Assembly: GCA_001414485.1 (NCBI GenBank)
Contig: LLEY01000092.1
Location: forward strand, 186,001-250,000
Origin: Calycina herbarum
Taxonomy: Eukaryota; Ascomycota; Leotiomycetes; Helotiales; Pezizellaceae
Length of the DNA: 64,000 nucleotides
Direction of reading: 5' to 3'
This document shows positions 47,401-59,549 of this stretch, in pieces. A program made the position numbers and the translations under genes. Within the stretch, counting starts at the first letter, position 1. Each line of letters starts with the position of its first letter. The notes beneath the pieces were generated by a model. The model worked only from the letters and a program-made list of their open reading frames with translations, made no database searches and was not told where the DNA came from.

Positions 47401-49782
47401 TTGAGCCAAGAAAGTTGCATCCGTGAGGATGTACTCGTAGGAGGTAAGGAGGACGTTGAATTTTGGACGCTTGACGTTCCCATTGGTAAGGAGCTCATAT
47501 TCCCGAATGATGCTCCGAGATGCTTCTTTGCCATTATAAATGACATAGTTCAGATCGGGTGCCCAGTAGTCGAAAGTGTCAGCCCACGCAGGGATAGTCG
47601 TGAGAGGGACTACAACGAGAAATGGTCCCTGTTGGTTTCTGTCGTTGCGAAGCCAGTTCATGAAAGCAACTGTCTGAACAGTTTTACCCAAACCCATTTC
47701 GTCAGCCAGAATTACATTCTTATTCTTTGCCCAATTGTAAGCCAAGAAGTTCAGACCAGTGATTTGAAAGTCTCGCAATTGACCATTCATAATATACGAT
47801 GGCTGCTCTCGAATGGTCTTGTGACCACCACGAGTATTTGGATTAGTCTCCTCTTTGGATGAAGTCAGAGTTCGAGAGCTGCGGTCCAGAAAGCCATCAA
47901 TGGCATCCTGTGAAAGTTCGCTGACGAGTGGAGCACTTTCCCAAGTACAGCTTTCATAGTAAAGACCTTTCCATTTCACGTAATACTCGGTTCCCTCTTC
48001 TCCATTACGATTTCCGATGACTCTTTCAACTTTGGTGTAATCGAGAAGAGCATCTGATTCTCGCTCGCGTTCCAACATCCACTTTTCCTTTTCTTCCGGT
48101 GGAATGTCGTCACCACGCTCCATATAAATGGACTCGAGAACAACCTTTCGGTAATAATTCTCGAGGCGACGGAAACCTCGAACAGCAGTCAAGGAAGTTG
48201 TTGTCTCCCAGGTGGAATGGTAGTGGGACTTGCCTTGCCACTTGATGTAATATTCAAAGTGGTCACGACCTAACTCAGGATTGTCCATAGACTCCCCTTC
48301 CTTCAGTCTATGCTTCAGAACCTGGTCGACGTATGGGGAGGTATCCTCGACATCCACTGCCCATTGATTTGGCGTCATCATCTCAGACTCATCGTCCAAC
48401 TCTGCATCGCTCTCTTGATATGCTCCAGCTGTAACTTGTGCCGCTCTGCGATTACTCCATCGCTTTTCTTGGTATGCAGGGGCTGTATTAGACTCGGCCT
48501 GTCGACGATTCTTTTTCGTTAACTTTCGAGCGCGGGCACCGCCATATGTATCGCTATCAGACTCGGAGGCTGAAGCTGAACGGATGGCCGGGGTATTTCG
48601 TTTCGAGACTAGAGATCATCAGTTTGCCGTCATGTTTCGTCTCGAGGAGGGTTGGGAGGTTGCCTACCTGGTTGTGAACGCTCCTGCTTTCTTCGTTTTG
48701 GTCTGCGAGATGCCACAACATCTGAGTCGGAGTCATCATTATTAACATCGTCATCATCAGACTCAATCTAAAAAAATGTGAGCCTTTGCTTAGGGTATGG
48801 GGAAGTAAATAATAGAGAGTAGCTGGCAACATACTATGGGGCGGTGTTGGACTGGTCGACCCTGAATTCCAAGTTAGCAAGGAGGCTAGGAGTTTATATC
48901 GCAACGGGAAACTTACACTTCTTCGAAGCCCGTATAGTTCCGGATTTGCCAGCATGTGTTGGTCCTCAACAGCTGCCTTCCTCTTGAGAGGACGACGAGA
49001 GTCTGCAGACGACGATCCATCCCGTTCGCCATTGGTAACCACAGGAGCAGGACTATCTTCCATATCAAACTCGGCATCATCGGATTCACCCTGAGCCTCA
49101 GCGGCCGAAGACTCTTCCGCATCTGTACCCTCAGCGCCGAAATCCGATTGCTGGTGTGTCGAGGACGCCGGTGAGGGTTGGTCGACGATGGCAACTGCTA
49201 CCTCGGAGAGGGCGGATTCGCTATCGTATGGTGCGTCATCGTTCGTAAGTACGGAGTGCTCTAACGGAGAGTCATCTCCATTGGAAGGAGATCTCGAGGT
49301 ATTCAGGTTGGGCAATGTCGCCGTCGATGGCGGGGCTGTAGACGACAGTGTTAGCAATGTTCAAGATATAACTTCATGAAATTCCCAAGGTGAAGATTTT
49401 TCATGCGGGCATCATTGGATGGCGGAGAAGCAGGCGATCCAGAAACCATCAGAGACGTGTCCCAGGCAGCTCTGGGAAGGGAATATAAGTTGTTGGCGCA
49501 TATTTATATCGCGGGTTGTATAGAAGTGATCGGGCTGGCGATGGATTTCGGTCGATTGGAGCGACGGTCGGCGGAGGGAGGAGACCAAATTCTGGCAGCG
49601 CGTCGAGAGGAGGCAGAGATACACTGCGACGTGAAAACAGGCGCAAGAGAGTGATTCTAGTTGATCGTATCGAGGTATGGAGATGGTCACGATGGATCCT
49701 GGACAGAATCGGATGTACGCCAGCCTTGAGTCTGAGGGATTGTGGAGGGTAGAGAAAATGAGAGAAGACACTTACAAGCCAT
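44492..49782 (-). CDS. chd1: Chromodomain-helicase Chd1 (Snf2-type chromatin remodeller)
   Basis: Chd1 slides and spaces nucleosomes on transcribed genes. Six exons add up to exactly 1539 residues: 49782-49776, 49335-48917, 48861-48835, 48767-48668, 48608-44711 and 44660-44492. The first coding exon is seven bases (ATGGCTT), followed by a 440-nt intron with a GCTAAC branch site. After an acidic N-terminus come two chromodomains (DHFEYYIKWQGKSHYHSTWE and EYYVKWKGLYYESCTWE). The ATPase follows, with Walker A DEMGLGKT, the DEAH box VDEAHRLKN, helicase C with GGLGINL and the arginine-finger region MARAHRIGQ. Then comes a SANT/SLIDE-like DNA-binding region, then the C-terminal helical domain (KRIQGATKERIKSQKERA). 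All catalytic motifs are intact. It diverges from rli1. Confidence 0.97.
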
Positions 49783-50805
49783 GATGAATGGTCCCCCCAG
49801 AGACTCAGATACTGAATGCGTATTCAGTATATGGGAGTGCGGTGTGTGCGGGTGTATTGAGGGTGTCGAATGAATCCCAAGGTTGGTGGAGAGATGACAA
49901 TACCTAGGTCGGAGGATGGTATGCCTCGCGCAGACACAAAAGAGAAGGAGCACAGACCATCCGAACAAAAGCGGCGCCACTTAATAGCCAGCACTTAAAC
50001 AAAACAGTTAATTAGTTCATAGAATTTACATACATAGTAACCTTCATCTGAAAGGAAAGCGATGCGGAAATCCCATTTTCCATTTTCCATTTGGCTTTTT
50101 CCATTTGGCTTTCTCAATTTCTATAGAGCTTATATCGCGACATAATTATTATTTAGCCGACTACTTAAGCTATTTCCCCTGATTAGAAAAAGCAGCACTG
50201 AATATTGAATCATACCAAACAACGCCGTAGATAGAAATAGAAAACAGCAGTATTTACTTCCTAGTACAATTTCATACCTGATTGTTCTGAGTTCATATTC
50301 AAAATTGTTCGAAGCATCTAGCGTAATTACTTTGGAACACTTGAGTTAGGCAGGTAGGCAGGTACGAACTAGATAGTTACTGCTGCTTTTACTATCTTTC
50401 AGATCATACTTAGGGCACTAACCTGCAACTAACCAAGAAAAAAGACGAGTGGTTCATTTGTCTATCCCCAAGAATAATGAGTGAACTTGGAGTTTTTTAT
50501 TCAACTCTTTGGTGCAATTTAGTAGCAATCGCATGCATAGTAATGTACACATTCATACCTAAAGCCTTATGGTTCAAAAAGGCTACCTGCATTACATAGG
50601 CTATGTTTGTTTTCCAAGAAGGTTGAGGGAGTGTAAGAAAAATCATGTGACGTGGTCTTTAGCCAATCCCGCATCAAAGAAATCATTTTACAAACTTCCA
50701 CAATCGCTTCAAAAATTGATCCCGCCACCACCGCCTCTGCGCATCTTCTGCCAACTTCGCAGAACCCCCCAAACGATCTTCCAGAGGGAAGCGCATACAG
50801 AAAAT
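49783..50805. promoter_or_regulatory. Divergent promoter region of chd1 and rli1
   Basis: About 1 kb between the two start codons. There is no gene inside. A short direct repeat TTTTCCATTTGGCTTT occurs twice near 50085-50115, and GGCAGGTAGGCAGGTA near 50349. Both genes are general growth genes, so shared regulation is possible but not shown. Confidence 0.45.
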
Positions 50806-53123
50806 ATGTCGGCAAATGGAGTTGACAAGTTAACAAGGCAAATAGAACCCCTCCTTACCCCTCCTCCCTACCTCAGCGGGGTCAACCTACGCAAGTTGAG
50901 GGTCAAGGCTAACAGTACCTTTGTTCAGAATTGCAATCATATCTTCGGATAAGTGCAAGCCAAAGGTAAATAATCTCTATCTGCCACAGACAAGAAGCTT
51001 GCTTGCTAACAGCAAGCGCAGAAATGCAGACAAGAATGCAAGAAATCTTGCCCGGTCGTACGAAGCGGACGTCTATGCATCGAAGTGGATTCCTCCTCAA
51101 AGATCGCCTTTATATCTGAGAACTTGTGTATCGGTTGCGGTATTTGCCCAAAGAAATGCCCTTTCGGTGCCATCAACATCATCAATCTTCCTACGAACCT
51201 CGAGTCCCAAATCACACATCGTTATTCTGCCAACAGTTTCAAGCTGCACCGACTGCCTACACCACGACCAGGACAGGTTTTGGGATTGGTGGGATCCAAC
51301 GGTATTGGAAAGAGTACAGCTCTGAAGATCTTGAGTGGAAAGTTGAAGCCCAACTTGGGTAGATATGATAATCCTCCGGATTGGCAAGATGTCATTAAAT
51401 ATTTCCGTGGTTCTGAACTACAGAGTACGTTGATCGCATAAACTTGGGGTATATATTACTTACACCTATTCCTAGATTATTTCACGAAGATTCTCGAGGA
51501 TGACTTGAAGGCCATCGTCAAACCACAATATGTCGACCGTATCCCAAAGGCCATTAGAGGTGCCGACAAAACTGTACGAACCCTGATCGAGGCACAAGCA
51601 TCGATGGACAATATGGAAGAAGTCCTTGATGTTCTTGGTAAGAGTGTTATTCGCCCTGGTCAATTTAATTCTAACTGATTTGCCAGAATTAAATCACATT
51701 ATGGACAGAGATGTCAACCTTTTGTCAGGTGGAGAACTCCAAAGATTCGCGATTGGTACTGTCTGTGTTCAACAGGCAGACGTGTAAGTTTTACTAGAAG
51801 CTGAAATATTAAGTGCCATGCTAAAAATTTACAGCTACATGTTCGATGAACCTTCCTCCTACCTTGACGTTAAGCAACGTTTGAGTGCTGCAAAGGTCAT
51901 TCGATCATTACTTCGACCAGATGATTACGTTATCTGTGTTGAGCACGATCTTTCAGTTCTTGACTATCTCTCCGATTTCATTTGTGTTCTCTACGGCAAA
52001 CCTGCCGTCTATGGTGTAGTCACACTTCCAGCATCGGTCCGTGAAGGTATCAACATTTTCTTGGACGGAAACATCCCCACCGAGAATCTACGGTTCAGAG
52101 AAGAGTCTTTGACTTTCCGTATCGCCGAGGTCGCTGATGAGTTCATGGCCGATCGATCCCGTGCATTCCAATACCCCTCAATGGAGAAAACTCTCGGAAA
52201 CTTCCACCTCAAGATTGAGACCGGAGATTTTACCGATTCGGAGATTATCGTCATGATGGGCGAGAACGGAACAGGGAAAACTACCTTCTGTAAGATGTTG
52301 GCTGGTGCTACAGCCCCAGATGGCAACCAGAAGGTTCCCGGCATGAAAGTTAGCATGAAGCCTCAAAAGATCACACCAAAATTCGAGGGAACTGTCCGAC
52401 AATTGTTCTTCAAGAAGATCAAGACTGCCTTCCTCCTCCCTCAATTCCAAACCGATGTTGTCAAGCCTCTCAAACTCGAGGAGTTCATCGACCAAGAAGT
52501 CAAGACCCTCTCCGGTGGTGAATTGCAACGTGTCGCCATTGTTCTCGCTCTGGGTATGCCAGCAGACATCTACCTCATCGATGAACCTTCCGCCTACCTG
52601 GATTCCGAGCAACGTATCATCGCAGCCCGTGTCATCAAGCGATTCATCATGCACTCCAAGAAGACTGCCTTCATCGTCGAGCACGATTTCATCATGGCAA
52701 CCTATCTCGCCGACCGTGTTATTGTCTTTGACGGAGAGCCAGGAATTGACGCTCGGGCCAATACCCCTGAGTCGCTTCTCACTGGTTGCAATAAGTTCTT
52801 GAAGAATCTCGATGTCACTTTCCGTCGTGATCCAACCAATTACCGACCTCGTATTAACAAGCTCAATTCTCAATTGGACCAAGAACAGAAGTTGGGTGGC
52901 AACTATGTAAGTTACGGAATGTTTTATTGTTCGAGTCTATCTCTGCAAACGACTAAACCAGACGAATGATTGATCGAGATGGACTCGGACAATCGTTCGT
53001 TTGGTTTATCTCTACTGGGAAGACAAGAACGTCGGACCGACGGCTGATTACCTACCATTCTGTACATCTGCTAACCCAATATCTCAGTTCTTCCTGGAGG
53101 AAGATAAGTCAACGAGTAGTTGA
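50806..53123 (+). CDS. rli1: Rli1/ABCE1 ribosome-recycling Fe-S ABC protein
   Basis: Rli1 splits ribosomes after termination and acts in ribosome export and initiation. Seven exons sum to exactly 612 residues, the usual length. They are 50806-50837, 50929-50965, 51022-51424, 51476-51637, 51687-51783, 51835-52906 and 53088-53123. The two N-terminal [4Fe-4S] clusters have all their cysteines ([33 protein letters not shown]). NBD1 has GSNGIGKST, signature [11 protein letters not shown] and [11 protein letters not shown]. The hinge follows, then NBD2 with [19 protein letters not shown] and [11 protein letters not shown]. The first intron (50838-50928) has a GC donor instead of GT, forced by the conserved [12 protein letters not shown] junction. 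It depends on cytosolic Fe-S assembly, to which nar1 in this window contributes. Confidence 0.97.
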
Positions 53124-53795
53124 ACCAGTCCCACCAAATGAATCATTTCCCCCTTCCCAATCAGCATCAACAGGCGTTAAGGGGTTAGCATTGCAAGGAG
53201 TAACGGCAGGTACGACAGGAGGCCTTCTGGATGAAGAGACTTCCAACGATGAAGACGAGCCCGACGACTAACAATAGCGGCGGTATTCTTCCCCTGTTTT
53301 CTGGTCCCACGATAAACTAGCACTGCCATTTCTTTTGTTTTATGGTATCAGAGCAGGCAGTCAAAAGTTAAGTGGACAGAGGGATTGCGGTTCAAGTTGG
53401 AATGAATTACCGTCGAGATTCGAGCGAGATGCTGGGATATGGTACACATGTACGAACAGCATTATCATGTTTATGGATGGGATGGATGGGTGAATAATCT
53501 TTAGTATTGATTATTTACAGATTACGCTGGTGGCGAGAAAGGAAAGGAAAATTAAAAGAGCTTTTTTGCCTCCCGTGAACTAGTTAGGAGAGAAGCATAT
53601 ACACACCGAAAAGTTCTTGATCTTCAAAAATCAACGCTGCCGCCTCCTGCCCAACAATTATGCCCTCCAATCGTGCTGTAAAATCGCAATCTTGACTCCT
53701 GTATTTTGCCCCATGTCATCTTGCTATGAAACGGTATCGGTGTGCGTGGATACGTACAAGCAAAAGCCGAATCTGATAGATACCCCTTCGCCCTT
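53124..53795. other. Convergent intergenic region with an open tail frame
   Basis: Lies between the stop of rli1 and the stop of prp40. A frame different from rli1's stays open to TAA at 53269-53271 and looks protein-like (acidic end DEETSNDEDEPDD). Beyond that only 3' untranslated-type sequence is seen. Confidence 0.45.
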
Positions 53796-56450
53796 TTATT
53801 CTTCCTCAATCTCGCCCTCTTCACTACCTGAATGGACGGCTGGCTCCTCTTTTAGAGGAGGTACGACTGGCGGTGTTCTCTGACGCCGTTCACGAGGAGG
53901 AGGGGATCGCTCACGTGGGGTAATCTCTCTTCTTGTTCTCTGGGATGACGCGTTAGTAGGAAGAATTGAACAGGGTTTTTAAGATAACTAACTTTTGGAA
54001 GTCTCGCGCTGCCAGCACTTTCGCCATCGCTGTCAGCTCTTCGTCGTCTACCGGAATTCGGTCTGTCGTCGCCGTATGGCAATTCGACCAGTTGCTCTCT
54101 AGGGTCACCTCTACGTCTGTAGAGCTTCTCCCGCTCATCATCTCTATCTCTTCTCTCACGCTCATAGTGGCTCATGGTATCCTCCCGACGACTACGATGT
54201 GGCTTATCAAGATCACGGTCGCGCTCCCGTTCTCTCTCGCGCTCACGGTCACGATCACCTCGGCGTCCTGGAGAAAGTAAAGTATCTGCTGCGCTACCTT
54301 TGCGATAATTCTTCTCGCGATCGGCAATAGCCTTTCGTCTGTCTGCTTCGTACGCATCTGGTTCTGGGCTACGACTTGCCCTAGAATGACGTGGATTAGA
54401 ACGATGTGATCTCTCACCTCTATCTCTTTCCCGATGAATTGGTCGATCAACTGATGCTCTGTCACGGCGTCGGGCTCGATCTCGGTCAGTCGCCTCGCTT
54501 TCATGAGAATCCTTGTCCTTCAAACGTCTCATGAATTTATCAAATGCCGAACGTCTGAGTTCATCCGTGGTCACAGCTAGATATTCTTCAGACCTTTCAA
54601 TGCGTGGTTTGACTCTTTCGTAAGTATCATCAAGACGAACTGGAGGTTCCAAATGCTTGATGTATGATCTAAGAGAATCCACAGCTTTCTTCTGTTGGCG
54701 TTCGGCTTGGTATCTGTCATCCTCGCTACGCTTAGAGACCTTCTCGTGAAGCTATATATCGTTAGTAATGATACTTAAAGCAATGTAAAAATTGTAGCTT
54801 ACTCGTTCGAAGATTAGTGATAGAGCATCCCGATCAATGTTAGCAGTTCGTCGATCATTCTGCATAAGACCGAGGAACTCCTCAAATACAGTCTTTTGTT
54901 GAATTTCAAACCGTTTGTCCTGTAGATTGTCAGTTTTCGAACCCTGAAAAGCGTACTAAACAACACTTACATCTAGAACATCCAACACATCGTTACGAAC
55001 ACTGCGCAAAGCGCGCTCTTCTTCCTCGACCACATCCCAAAACAAATCAAGGGGTGTAGATCCTGATTGCCCAAGCATAGCCTGGTATCTGTCATCTTCA
55101 ACAATCATTGGGTGGATTTGACTCCATTTTGATCCTGCCTTGATTTTGTTTGCGGTCTTCAACTCCTTTAGAAGCTCTATAAACTTATCACGGTTTTGTC
55201 GTTCTCGTCTAGATCTCTGGTTCTTTTGCTTCTGGCGCGAGTCGTTGAAAACCTTTTCTAGAATTTTGATGTGATTTTCAAAAGCTGTCAACAAATCCGA
55301 TCTGCTGAGAGTTTTGAACTTCTCATCACTGAGGAATCGCGGGTTGGTTTGGATGATACCTTGTGCCTCTGACCACCTGGTGTACGGCTCTAAATTGATC
55401 GACTTCAGTATTTCAACTAACTCGTCCATAGCAGCTTTTCTGGTCGATACTTCCCGTTCAACATTGGCTTTCTTGAGTTCGATGATGTAGTCCTCGAAAA
55501 GCTGGCGCCTTTCGTGGTCGTCACTAGAGGATCTGAAGATCGTCTCGCCCTCGATAATGGGTCGCGCAGTCTTCCATCGTGTATAATGTTTGATCTCTGG
55601 ATGACTTCTCAGCATGGTCGCAAAGTCCTTACGAAGCTTCTCGATCCTTTCCTTCGCACGATCTTTCTCCTGAAGCCTGACCTCAACAGCATACTTCTCA
55701 AATGCAGACTTGCGGTCTTTGGGGTCCTTCAATGCTCGGTATTGGGGGTCCTTGATAATGGATCGCATGGTCTGTTCCCAGGTCCAATTGGGGTCGACAT
55801 TGTTGCGCCTAAGGAGCTTAAGAAATGCGGCCTCGGCCTCTTCGAATGTCGAGTAGTCAGGATCGGTATTCGCAGGAACGAAGACTTGGGCGCGGCTTCC
55901 GTTAGCATCATTACCATATGCAATCTGGCGGGCTTCTCCTAGGGGCTCTCGGTCTCGGGGTTGGTCATATTGCGAAGCTGCTGAGAATCCACCGCCGGCC
56001 ACGAAGGTGGGCTGTCTAAATTATCAATCAGTATTGTAGGCATAGCGGAGACGTTGCGATTTACTCACTGTGGTACTGGTACGGGAGCTGGAACCACATT
56101 CTCCTTGGAAAGCGCCTCTTTGTAAACATCTGGCATCTCCCATGAGCTCTGCTTCGATTCGGTGTTATACCAATACTTTCGTCCTCCTTCGGCCGTATAC
56201 TCTTTCCATGGTTGAGCTGTTAGCGCACGCTGTGATGTATAGTTAGCTGATTGTTCAAGAAGGTTGATTGTAAATGCAACGCGAAGGGGAAAATGCTTAC
56301 CTCCGCTGGGGTCATCAACTCTTCGGGCTTGGTCCACTGGGTTGCTTTGGTCAGGGTGTTGTAGTAGTAGACGCGACCGTCTGCGTTACGCGCTTCGCTC
56401 CAGAGAGCTGGCACAGCCGGGTGGCCATTGATTCCGTTGGCACCATTCAT
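53796..56450 (-). CDS. prp40: Pre-mRNA splicing factor Prp40 (WW-FF protein, U1 snRNP)
   Basis: Prp40 bridges the 5' splice site U1 snRNP and the branch-point proteins. Several short introns; the protein is roughly 790 residues. Two WW domains come first ([20 protein letters not shown] and [20 protein letters not shown]...SSWEMP). A Pro-rich linker follows, then a series of FF domains ([100 protein letters not shown]). The C-terminus (53796-54500) is rich in Arg/Asp/Glu repeats ([14 protein letters not shown]) and Ser-Pro, ending in EEGEIEEE. The start at 56450 (MNGANGING) is the first Met before the first WW domain. The last intron (donor GTTAGT near 53990) joins RLPK to [13 protein letters not shown] in frame. 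Confidence 0.93.
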
Positions 56451-56876
56451 GATGGCAGGACCTCGTGGTCGACGAGTTGGTTTGGATGGTGTTGACGGGA
56501 TGTTGAGAGGGAGGAGAAGGAGTCTGTCGGCGCAATTCAATCTTGTAAAGTTTTGGCGCGAGCACCCCTGTCCTATCCTGCCCTTGGCTTGGCAGCCTTG
56601 CTGTGGAGCCTGTGGGGCAAGGCAAGGCAAAGCAGCGACCCGACCTTCTCAACGTCGAGCCTTCCCTTTAAATCAGAGCAATTGCTCTTTCCCAGATAAA
56701 AATTAGTGCTGCTTGTCAAACATGAGGTCCAAACCTTCCGGCAACTTCTGAGTAGACTCCTCAGGTAGATACTATTTTGGTCCTGCTGGCATTCACCGCA
56801 ACACGAAACCTTCACCAGGAAAAGGAGCGGATTTCCCAAAGTACCGATCTCAGCCTTGCAGTACATATAGCCCAAG
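56451..56876. promoter_or_regulatory. Divergent promoter region of prp40 and trs65
   Basis: A 426-base gap between divergent starts. Open frames present are short and domain-free. It contains GGCAAGGCAAGGCAAAGCAG (about 56615-56635), a small repeat. Shared promoter function is inferred from position. Confidence 0.45.
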
Positions 56877-58714
56877 ATGATGGCAGAAACGGAAATGGAG
56901 GAGGAAACTCGTCCTCGCGGTAGTCTGGAGATTGTGGAGAGCTCGGTGCTTGACACGATCATTCCTTTGGAGAGTGACCTCGATATTGAAGAGGCATTGG
57001 CTGCTTGCATTGAGCGTATGGATGAAGGCCACGCCTCCCCTCTATCTGCCATTCCTCAAAGACAAGCTCTCTTCTTCGGTTAGTGCTGTCAAATCCTCTG
57101 CAGAATCAATATCTTACTCATTCATAGATCACAGATGAGACTGTCGACCTATACGTAGTTCTACAGACACCTTACTTTGACGAAAATGCGCTACGATCAT
57201 ATCTCGGGAGGCTAGTAATCAATATGGAAGCAACAGTGGTCAACTCGCAGGCCGAAAACCAAGAGGGACCATCGGGGCAGGAAGTCATCTACACAGGTTC
57301 AGTTCAAGACGGGGAAGAGCCTGTAATTGTTGTCCAAGCACCGGACGAAAGCGAGGGGGCTGCTGGAGCCGGACGTATCTTGGTTGTGTGGAAGTTGTCT
57401 GCTTTCCTTGTACGGCCACGATTGCGTCTTCAAAATCCTTCTGTGGTTTTTTCCGCTACGGCCGGCTTGAGGGCACCCGAACAAGTGCAGAGCGAGACTA
57501 TCACCGAAGAGTATCTCCCCAGCCAGGTTCCTTCTGGCATGAATTTATTGGAGGCTTTCAGCAACGATCCAGCAATGGGAGGAGTAAAACCTCGACTGTC
57601 GGCGCTGAGAGTGTCGCAAGTCAGGCCTGTAACCCAAACTGTGAAAGAGTTGCTTCGCCCATTGAAGAATATATCCCGCCAATCAGTCAAGGTGTATCCT
57701 GCAATCAATGCCCGTGTTAGATACTCGAGAACTACAACCTCTTCCAACATGTCGGTTTTGGCTTCGTTGGATGTTGATATCACTCCGTTTGCCAATTGCA
57801 AAATTACGCTCGAGAAGGTCGAGCTCAACATTAGCGGTGGCAGTGTTGAAGACCTAAACATCACCTCAGGTATGACATTGCCCATAAGATGTCTCCCACA
57901 AGACGATGTTACATTCCTCTATCGACTTCTAGCAGATGATTTGGACGCGACCATCAAGTCCCAGATTCGAAATCTCGATATCTCCATCTCAGCAAAAGCA
58001 CATCTTACAACTGCATGCCAACCAACAATATCCATGCAGTGGACAACATCCCTCGACTTCACGCCTCCCCTCAATCCTGGCTATGGGCTTCCAACCCAAG
58101 CTATACAGAGACCACATCGACCAGCCCATCTATCCATTGGATCATCTGCAGAAACGCCCACAGCATCTACTCTAGCTCTCAACCGTCCGGATGCACTGCC
58201 ATCTGTGGACATCACCACTCGTCAGCAGCGCAACTCTTCCGTGCCAGATTTTGGGGTTACCATGACGTTCACTGCCCCTTCCATAGATTCCCCCATCTAT
58301 CCTGGAGTTCCTTTCAACTGGTGCGTCTTTATTGTAAATCGCTCCGACCGACCTCGAAAGCTCTCAATCGCAGTCTTACCCAAGCGGCGACGCACCGAGA
58401 CTCGATTGACCCGGCCACCATCAGCCGGAGGACGGAAAGATACCAAAGTCGCAGATGCAGTCGTGGACGAGAATATCATTCATGCCATGCAAAGAAACGC
58501 TGCAATTGAGCCTACTGATATCGTTTGCTTAAGTACAGATACCCGCGTTGGTCCCCTAGCACCATCGGCTTGTTATGAAGTGGAGTTGAAGTTTATGGCA
58601 TTGAAGGTGGGAATCGTGGATATTGAGGCTGTAAGGATTGTGGATTTGGGGTCACAGGAGCATGTTGACATTAAAGATTTGCCCAGTATTGTAGTCTCTC
58701 CATTGGTAGCTTAG
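56877..58714 (+). CDS. trs65: TRAPP complex subunit Trs65-like
   Basis: Trs65 is a fungal subunit of the TRAPPII complex, which activates Rab GTPases at the Golgi. Two exons (56877-57078 and 57135-58714, 56-nt intron) give 593 residues. The N-terminus (SLEIVESSVLDTIIP) leads to IPQRQALFFDETVDLYVVLQ, formed exactly across the splice. After it comes LRSYLGRLVINMEATVVN. The C-terminal half is a series of beta-strand-rich, Ig-like segments (VLASLDVDITPFANCKITLE, FNWCVFIVNRSDRPRKLSIA, YEVELKFMALKVGIVDIEAV), as in Trs65 C-terminal domains. Adjacent ATG codons at 56877 and 56880 give the same protein minus one Met. The stop is followed by a short plus-strand frame (58729-58935) of unclear reality. 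It converges with the homeodomain-like gene. Confidence 0.85.
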
Positions 58715-58989
58715 TCTGGTAGGGCCCAATGGTTCTATCCTCCCCAAATGGTATCAAAAGATTCAATCCCCAATCCCCAAACTCCAACTACAACTCCAAA
58801 ACAAGTATCCCTCCCCCACTCAAACCCCCTTCCCTAGGAAACAAGAATTCTGCCCTGCCGCTACGCCCATCCCAGACACCAAACGGTCTTCCGCTAGAGC
58901 GCTTCCATCCCGAATGGACCGGTCAAAAGCCATAGCGCACGAGGGTAAAGAATTACTTGATCCAACCACCAACCACCACACACACCCCC

Positions 58990-59549
58990 CTATTCCATCT
59001 CCTCGTTCTCCTCCTCCACCTCCTCGTCCTCGACTTCCATTCTCGCCAACTTCTTTGGTTTTGCCTTGGAGATGGGGCCCTTCTTGCGCTTTGCGCCAGC
59101 AGCAGCAGTCTCCGCAGCATCTTCCTCGCTCCAGTTGATGACATCTTCGTCATCTTCTTCCTCGTCTGGATCACCGCCAGACTCCACTTCTCCAACATCT
59201 TCTCCCTGTCCGCTCTCCTCTCCATCCTCCTCGGTCTCCTTCTTCTTCGCCGCCGCCTTCGCCTCCCTTGCTCGACGTGCCATTGCTGGTCTTCTCTGGT
59301 CCAGTGGCAGAGCGGCCTGGCGTTGTTTGTTGAACCAGTCCTGTGACGTCGAATTAGTATCTCGATCTTCAAGATCTCGACGACCGCGCGCAAGCGAGGA
59401 TTGGTACATACCCAGACCTGCTTCCGAGAGAGATTGGTCAACTCGGCCAACTCCTTGGTCACCTCCTTGGAGGGATAGTTGCCATGGTCCAATTGGGCGG
59501 ATTCCAAAAGGACGAGGCTCTGCTGGTCGTAGGGGCTTTGTCGTGGCAT
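58990..59549 (-). CDS. Small atypical homeodomain protein with acidic tail
   Basis: Two exons (59549-59412 and 59340-58990, 71-nt intron) give 162 residues. The first 60 residues read as a homeodomain: QQSLVLLESAQLDHGNYPSK in helix 1 and its loop, TKELAELTNLSRKQVWDWF in helices 2 and 3, then NKQRQ. The usual WFxNxR of helix 3 is WFNKQR, so the position normally occupied by invariant Asn51 is Lys. The intron splits helix 3 between W and DWF. The rest is Ala/Lys-rich then strongly acidic (ESGGDPDEEEDDEDVINWSE), with a basic patch (AKRKKGPISKAKPKK) like a nuclear signal and an acidic end. It is probably nuclear; the DNA target is unknown. A longer open frame upstream in the same register is probably 5' untranslated. 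Confidence 0.75.

Noticed and set aside
52178..52882. Minus-strand frame of 234 codons
   Set aside because: Antisense shadow of rli1 exon 6.
58729..58935. Small Pro/Ser-rich frame after trs65
   Set aside because: Could be a 68-residue protein (it ends ERFHPEWTGQKP) but lies in the expected 3' untranslated region and has no supporting feature.
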